Of a stretch of DNA of 18,004 bases, positions 15,557-18,004 are shown piece after piece. The translations under genes were made by a program, and so were the position numbers. Source of the stretch: WGMI01 sp041739275. GTDB lineage: Bacteria > Bacteroidota > Bacteroidia > Flavobacteriales > Schleiferiaceae. The notes below the pieces were generated by a model, which saw only the letters and a program-made list of their open reading frames with translations, had not been told where the DNA came from and did no database searches. The stretch's first letter is position 1; each line of letters opens with the position of its first letter. The stretch is from contig JBGSOF010000044.1 of the NCBI GenBank assembly GCA_041739275.1, positions 1-18,004 of the forward strand. The letters are read 5' to 3'.

Positions 15557-17035
15557 ATGCAGGCACAGAACACCGACTCGTTCGCACCCCGCTCGAAAGA
15601 ATCGGGCTGGGTTTACGCGGCCATGGCCCTATATGCGGGTTTGCAGACTTATGTCTTTGCCCGCGGAGAATGGTGGGCGCCCTTTATTCCGCTGGCTTTT
15701 CTGGCTTTGGCCTTAGGTATTTTCGCCCTCGACAAGCTTCTCGCACTGCTCGTTTTTGTAACGCCTTTGTCGGTTACGCTCGAAGAACTCGAACTGGGCT
15801 TTGCCATCGCTCTGCCCTCCGAGCCGCTCATGGTGGGGGTCTTGATTCTCTTTGTGATCAAGTTGATCGTCGAAGGCCGCTTTGACCCGGCATTCGCCCG
15901 GCACCCGGTGAGCCTGATCGTCGCGGCTCAACTGATATGGATGTTCTTTACCAGCATGACCAGCGAACTCCCGCCGGTTTCGTTCAAATACCTGCTCAGC
16001 AGGCTCTGGTTCGTGGTTTCGCTCTATTACGTGCTCTCGACCATCCTCAAAACCGACAAGGCCATTGCGCGCTTTTTTTGGCTGTATTTGCTGCCGCTTT
16101 CCATTGTGGTGGTCTACACTTTGGCGGTGCATTCCGAGAGCGGTTTTAGCAAAGAATCTTCGGTCAATGCCATGTACCCTCTGGTGAAAGAGCACACTTC
16201 GTATGGCGCCATCCTCGGGCTCTTTTTACCCGCCTCATTTTTTCTCGCCTTTCGTTTTAAGATGAGTCTCGATCAAAAAGTGCTGGCGATCGTTGTGTTT
16301 GTATTGCTGTTTGCAGGTTTGATTTTCTCGTACACCCGAGCGGCTTGGGTGGGCATCGTGGTGGCCTTGGGCGCAGGTCTCTCGATGCACTATCGAATGA
16401 GCAAGCGCTGGTTTTGGATTTTGAGTTTTGCCGCCGGAGCCTTGGTTTTTTCGAATCGTCAGATTCTATTCGACCGCCTCGAAGAAAACAGCCAAGATTC
16501 GAGCGACGACATCGGAGAGCACGTCGAATCGATTTCAAACATTTCGACCGACGCATCGAACCTGGAGCGCATCAATCGCTGGAATTCCGCCTTGCGCATG
16601 TTCGAAGAACGCCCGTTTACCGGTTTCGGGCCGGGAACCTACCAATTTGTCTACGCGCCCTATCAAAACCCGAGAGAGAAAACCATCATTTCGACCAACA
16701 ATGGCGATGTCGGAAATGCCCACAGCGAATATCTCGGGGCTTTGTCTGAGCAAGGAATCCTCGGGATGCTGCTCGTTGTCGGTCTGGTTTTTTACAGCCT
16801 CAAAACCGGCATTTCGGTATATTACCAGTCGCAGATTCGAAGCCATCGAATGTGGTCCATGGTTGCGGTTCTCGGCTTGATCACCTATTGGGTACACGGC
16901 TTCTTGAACAACTTTCTCGATATGGACAAAACCTCGCTGGGGGTTTGGGCTTTGACGGCCATCATTGTCCGCCTCGATTTATCTCTTCGCGCAGAGAAAT
17001 TAAAACGCTCCGAACTTCCCCCTGAACGGCCTTAA
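15557..17035 (+). CDS. O-antigen ligase/polymerase family protein (Wzy_C domain)
   Basis: The 492-residue polytopic protein has about ten to twelve hydrophobic helices and one large periplasmic loop (about 300-395). Signature residues of the WaaL/Wzy_C family are visible: Arg261 in FSYTRAAWVG and His389 in GNAHSEYLGALSEQG, with the loop segment RINRWNSALRMFEERPFTGF and GPGTY before it. In WaaL-type ligases equivalent Arg and His residues act in transfer of undecaprenyl-linked glycans; in other members the same fold polymerises repeat units or O-glycosylates proteins, so 'ligase' is a family name here. It follows the Wzz-like gene by 7 nt. Its stop TAA (17033-17035) overlaps the stop of the convergent bcp gene in a shared TTAA. 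Confidence 0.87.
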   Translation: MQAQNTDSFAPRSKESGWVYAAMALYAGLQTYVFARGEWWAPFIPLAFLALALGIFALDKLLALLVFVTPLSVTLEELELGFAIALPSEPLMVGVLILFVIKLIVEGRFDPAFARHPVSLIVAAQLIWMFFTSMTSELPPVSFKYLLSRLWFVVSLYYVLSTILKTDKAIARFFWLYLLPLSIVVVYTLAVHSESGFSKESSVNAMYPLVKEHTSYGAILGLFLPASFFLAFRFKMSLDQKVLAIVVFVLLFAGLIFSYTRAAWVGIVVALGAGLSMHYRMSKRWFWILSFAAGALVFSNRQILFDRLEENSQDSSDDIGEHVESISNISTDASNLERINRWNSALRMFEERPFTGFGPGTYQFVYAPYQNPREKTIISTNNGDVGNAHSEYLGALSEQGILGMLLVVGLVFYSLKTGISVYYQSQIRSHRMWSMVAVLGLITYWVHGFLNNFLDMDKTSLGVWALTAIIVRLDLSLRAEKLKRSELPPERP

Positions 17036-17496
17036 GAGCCGAGAGCCGAAAGCACCTGAGCGGTAGAAGCCTTGGTTTCGACTTTGGTCAAGACCGCTTC
17101 GATCTTGCCGGTCTCGTCGATTACGAAGGTTTCGCGATGAATTCCGTCGTACTCCCGCCCCATGAATTTCTTTATTCCCCACACCCCGTAGGCTTCGATA
17201 ATCTGGCGATTTTCGTCGGCCAAGAGCGGAAAGTTGAGGCGGTATTTGTCCGCAAATTTCAAATGGCTTTTTTGACTGTCGGCGCTCACACCGATCACTT
17301 GTATGCCCTTTTCGGTTAGCTGATTGTAATTGTCGCGAAAGTCGCAAGCCTCGGCGGTGCAGCCCGGGGTGTCGTCTTTGGGGTAGAAATAGAGAACCAC
17401 TTTTTTGCCTTTGAAATCGCTTAGGCGCACGGTGTTTCCGTTTTGGTCAAGGCCTTCAAATTCGGGCGCCGGATGTCCGGTTTGCAGATGGGTCAT
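17032..17496 (-). CDS. bcp: Thioredoxin-dependent thiol peroxidase, Bcp/PrxQ type
   Basis: The 154-residue cytosolic product has the normal length for Bcp. The open frame continues upstream to 17718, but the extra 74 residues have no domain features, and Bcp proteins normally begin just as MTHLQTGHPAPEF does here. The active site FYPKDDTPGCTAEACDFRD has peroxidatic Cys46 and resolving Cys51, five residues apart as in atypical 2-Cys PrxQ/Bcp enzymes. VIGVSADSQKSHLKFADKY, FPLLADENRQI and the GREYDGIHRETFVID segment complete the family pattern. It reduces hydrogen peroxide and alkyl hydroperoxides using thioredoxin. A CATCTTTG string on the coding strand (plus 17522-17529) resembles a -7 box with one mismatch, but I see no matching -33 box. 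Confidence 0.93.
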   Translation of the reverse strand: MTHLQTGHPAPEFEGLDQNGNTVRLSDFKGKKVVLYFYPKDDTPGCTAEACDFRDNYNQLTEKGIQVIGVSADSQKSHLKFADKYRLNFPLLADENRQIIEAYGVWGIKKFMGREYDGIHRETFVIDETGKIEAVLTKVETKASTAQVLSALGS

Positions 17497-17815
17497 GGGA
17501 ATACTTGTTTCGTGAAGAAAACAAAGATGACCCGCTTTGGTTCCAGGTTTATCCCAACAATTTTGGCTTTTGAAGATGCTGTATGCTTTTTCATTTTGAT
17601 CAAGCGAAGGGGTCACGGGATATTTCTGGGGAGAGACATGGTTTTCATGCAAACATTTAGGCAATTCTGGAGCCAGCATGATTGAAATGCCCTGATTTCC
17701 TTTTTTGTCCGATTTCATTCATTTAAGTCTTGGAATCGATGTTTTTCGGCTTCGCCGATGAGCATTGTACGATGGCCTTCGTTGTTCATTCCCTCCCTAC
17801 GACCTTAATGTCTTC

Positions 17816-17835
17816 CCCCGCACAATCGTGCGGGG
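17816..17835. repeat. Perfect 8-bp hairpin, CCCCGCAC / GTGCGGGG
   Basis: CCCCGCAC (17816-17823) and GTGCGGGG (17828-17835) are exact reverse complements around an AATC loop. No T-run follows on the plus strand; the minus side runs into AAGACATTAAGG. It therefore looks more like a REP-type palindrome than a terminator. Confidence 0.75.
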
Positions 17836-17872
17836 CTACATGTGTCCGTTGGTGATAAAACAACGCGGGGGG

Positions 17873-17917
17873 CTTCTTTCTTTGTGAGGGCCAAAGAAAG
17901 AAGGAAAGAAAGGCCCT
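17873..17917. repeat. 12-bp perfect inverted repeat with a nested alternative stem
   Basis: CTTCTTTCTTTG (17873-17884) is the exact reverse complement of CAAAGAAAGAAG (17892-17903), with a 7-nt spacer. A second perfect stem, AGGGCC (17887-17892) / GGCCCT (17912-17917), overlaps it, so the two structures are mutually exclusive. The arms are polypurine/polypyrimidine. The string looks like a dispersed element seen near many Bacteroidota genes; that is an impression from memory. Confidence 0.75.
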
Positions 17918-17967
17918 TTGCGCCCCCGCTCCTTCGACTTCACCCGCAGGCGCTTTGGCCGAGGTCG

Positions 17968-18000
17968 CAGCCGCAGAATTTTAATAGGATGCTGCGGCTG
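17968..18000. repeat. 9-bp perfect inverted repeat at the window edge
   Basis: CAGCCGCAG (17968-17976) is the exact reverse complement of CTGCGGCTG (17992-18000), around a 15-nt AT-rich loop. With the other palindromes it suggests that a structured element continues past the window end. Confidence 0.7.
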
Positions 18001-18004
18001 TTGT

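Larger units (their letters stand above)
17497..18004. other. 508-nt stretch without a gene, rich in inverted repeats
   Basis: The stretch upstream of bcp to the window end holds no supported gene. The first part (17497-17740) is ordinary AT-leaning sequence, probably with the bcp promoter. A small hairpin, TCGGC (17746-17750) / GCCGA (17754-17758), has no T-run after it on either strand. From about 17816 onward the DNA changes to GC-rich palindromic repeats listed separately. Open frames in that part translate into low-complexity Lys/Arg/Ala peptides that look like repeat DNA and not protein. Confidence 0.6.

Noticed and set aside
17497..17718. 74-residue N-terminal extension of Bcp
   Set aside because: There are no conserved features, and Bcp proteins begin at the position of the ATG at 17496; the open frame is probably chance.
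17871..18004. Open frame giving a Lys/Arg/Ala-rich peptide at the window end
   Set aside because: The peptide is the translation of palindromic repeat DNA and is open in several frames; no evidence it is a protein.
1..18004. CRISPR array, prophage, integrase or toxin-antitoxin module
   Set aside because: No regularly spaced direct repeats, no phage or recombinase genes and no small paired toxin/antitoxin-like frames were seen on either strand.

Overview
The window comes from a member of the Bacteroidota. Two proteins end in a type IX secretion (T9SS) type A C-terminal sorting domain (PNP motif followed by LxDLxGR and GxYxL). The cell-surface domains are typical of the phylum (GEVED, SprB-like and FN3 modules, a DUF4961-type module), and most starts lack a strong Shine-Dalgarno sequence. 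A Flavobacteriales-like genome with moderate to high GC is plausible, but I cannot place it further. I saw no rRNA, tRNA, CRISPR array, integrase or intact transposase.

Layout, left to right. (1) Positions 2-1030: the 3' end of a secreted multidomain T9SS cargo protein, closed by a clear intrinsic terminator. (2) Positions 1081-1444: a noncoding stretch. (3) Positions 1445-3935: a tight, visibly AT-richer plus-strand operon of four genes: a six-TM HdeD/DUF308-like membrane protein, a membrane-anchored SOUL heme-binding protein, a Prx6-type peroxiredoxin and a small unknown protein. Three of its four genes overlap a neighbour by 4 nt. (4) Positions 4055-4834, minus strand: a GluQ-RS-like tRNA-Asp glutamylation enzyme that stops abruptly after its KLSK motif, next to a run of seven C/G. 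(5) Positions 4937-9148: a 1403-aa secreted GH13 alpha-amylase-family enzyme carrying CBM48, a complete catalytic triad, a SprB/PKD-like module, seven FG-GAP-like repeats (probably a seven-bladed propeller) and a T9SS signal.

(6) Positions 9151-14249, minus strand: a four-gene cluster transcribed in the order OsmC-family protein, M61 peptidase, M13 peptidase lipoprotein, sulfotransferase. The junctions are 4-nt overlaps (ATGA, GTGA) or a 4-nt gap, so the genes are probably translationally coupled. (7) Positions 14503-17035, plus strand: a Wzz/GumC-type chain-length protein followed closely by an O-antigen ligase/polymerase-type protein, a small surface-polysaccharide unit. (8) Positions 17032-17496, minus strand: a Bcp/PrxQ thiol peroxidase whose stop codon overlaps the ligase stop in a shared TTAA. 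(9) Positions 17497-18004: no gene, but a dense series of perfect inverted repeats that looks like the edge of a dispersed repeat element and runs towards the window end.

The themes are peroxide and heme handling (two unrelated peroxiredoxin types, SOUL, OsmC), extracytoplasmic protein and glycan breakdown (GH13, M13, M61), and surface glycan assembly (Wzz, ligase). I found no convincing undescribed defence or mobile system. The most unusual items are the amylase-propeller fusion, the truncated GluQ-RS, the peptidase/OsmC/sulfotransferase operon and the palindromic right end.
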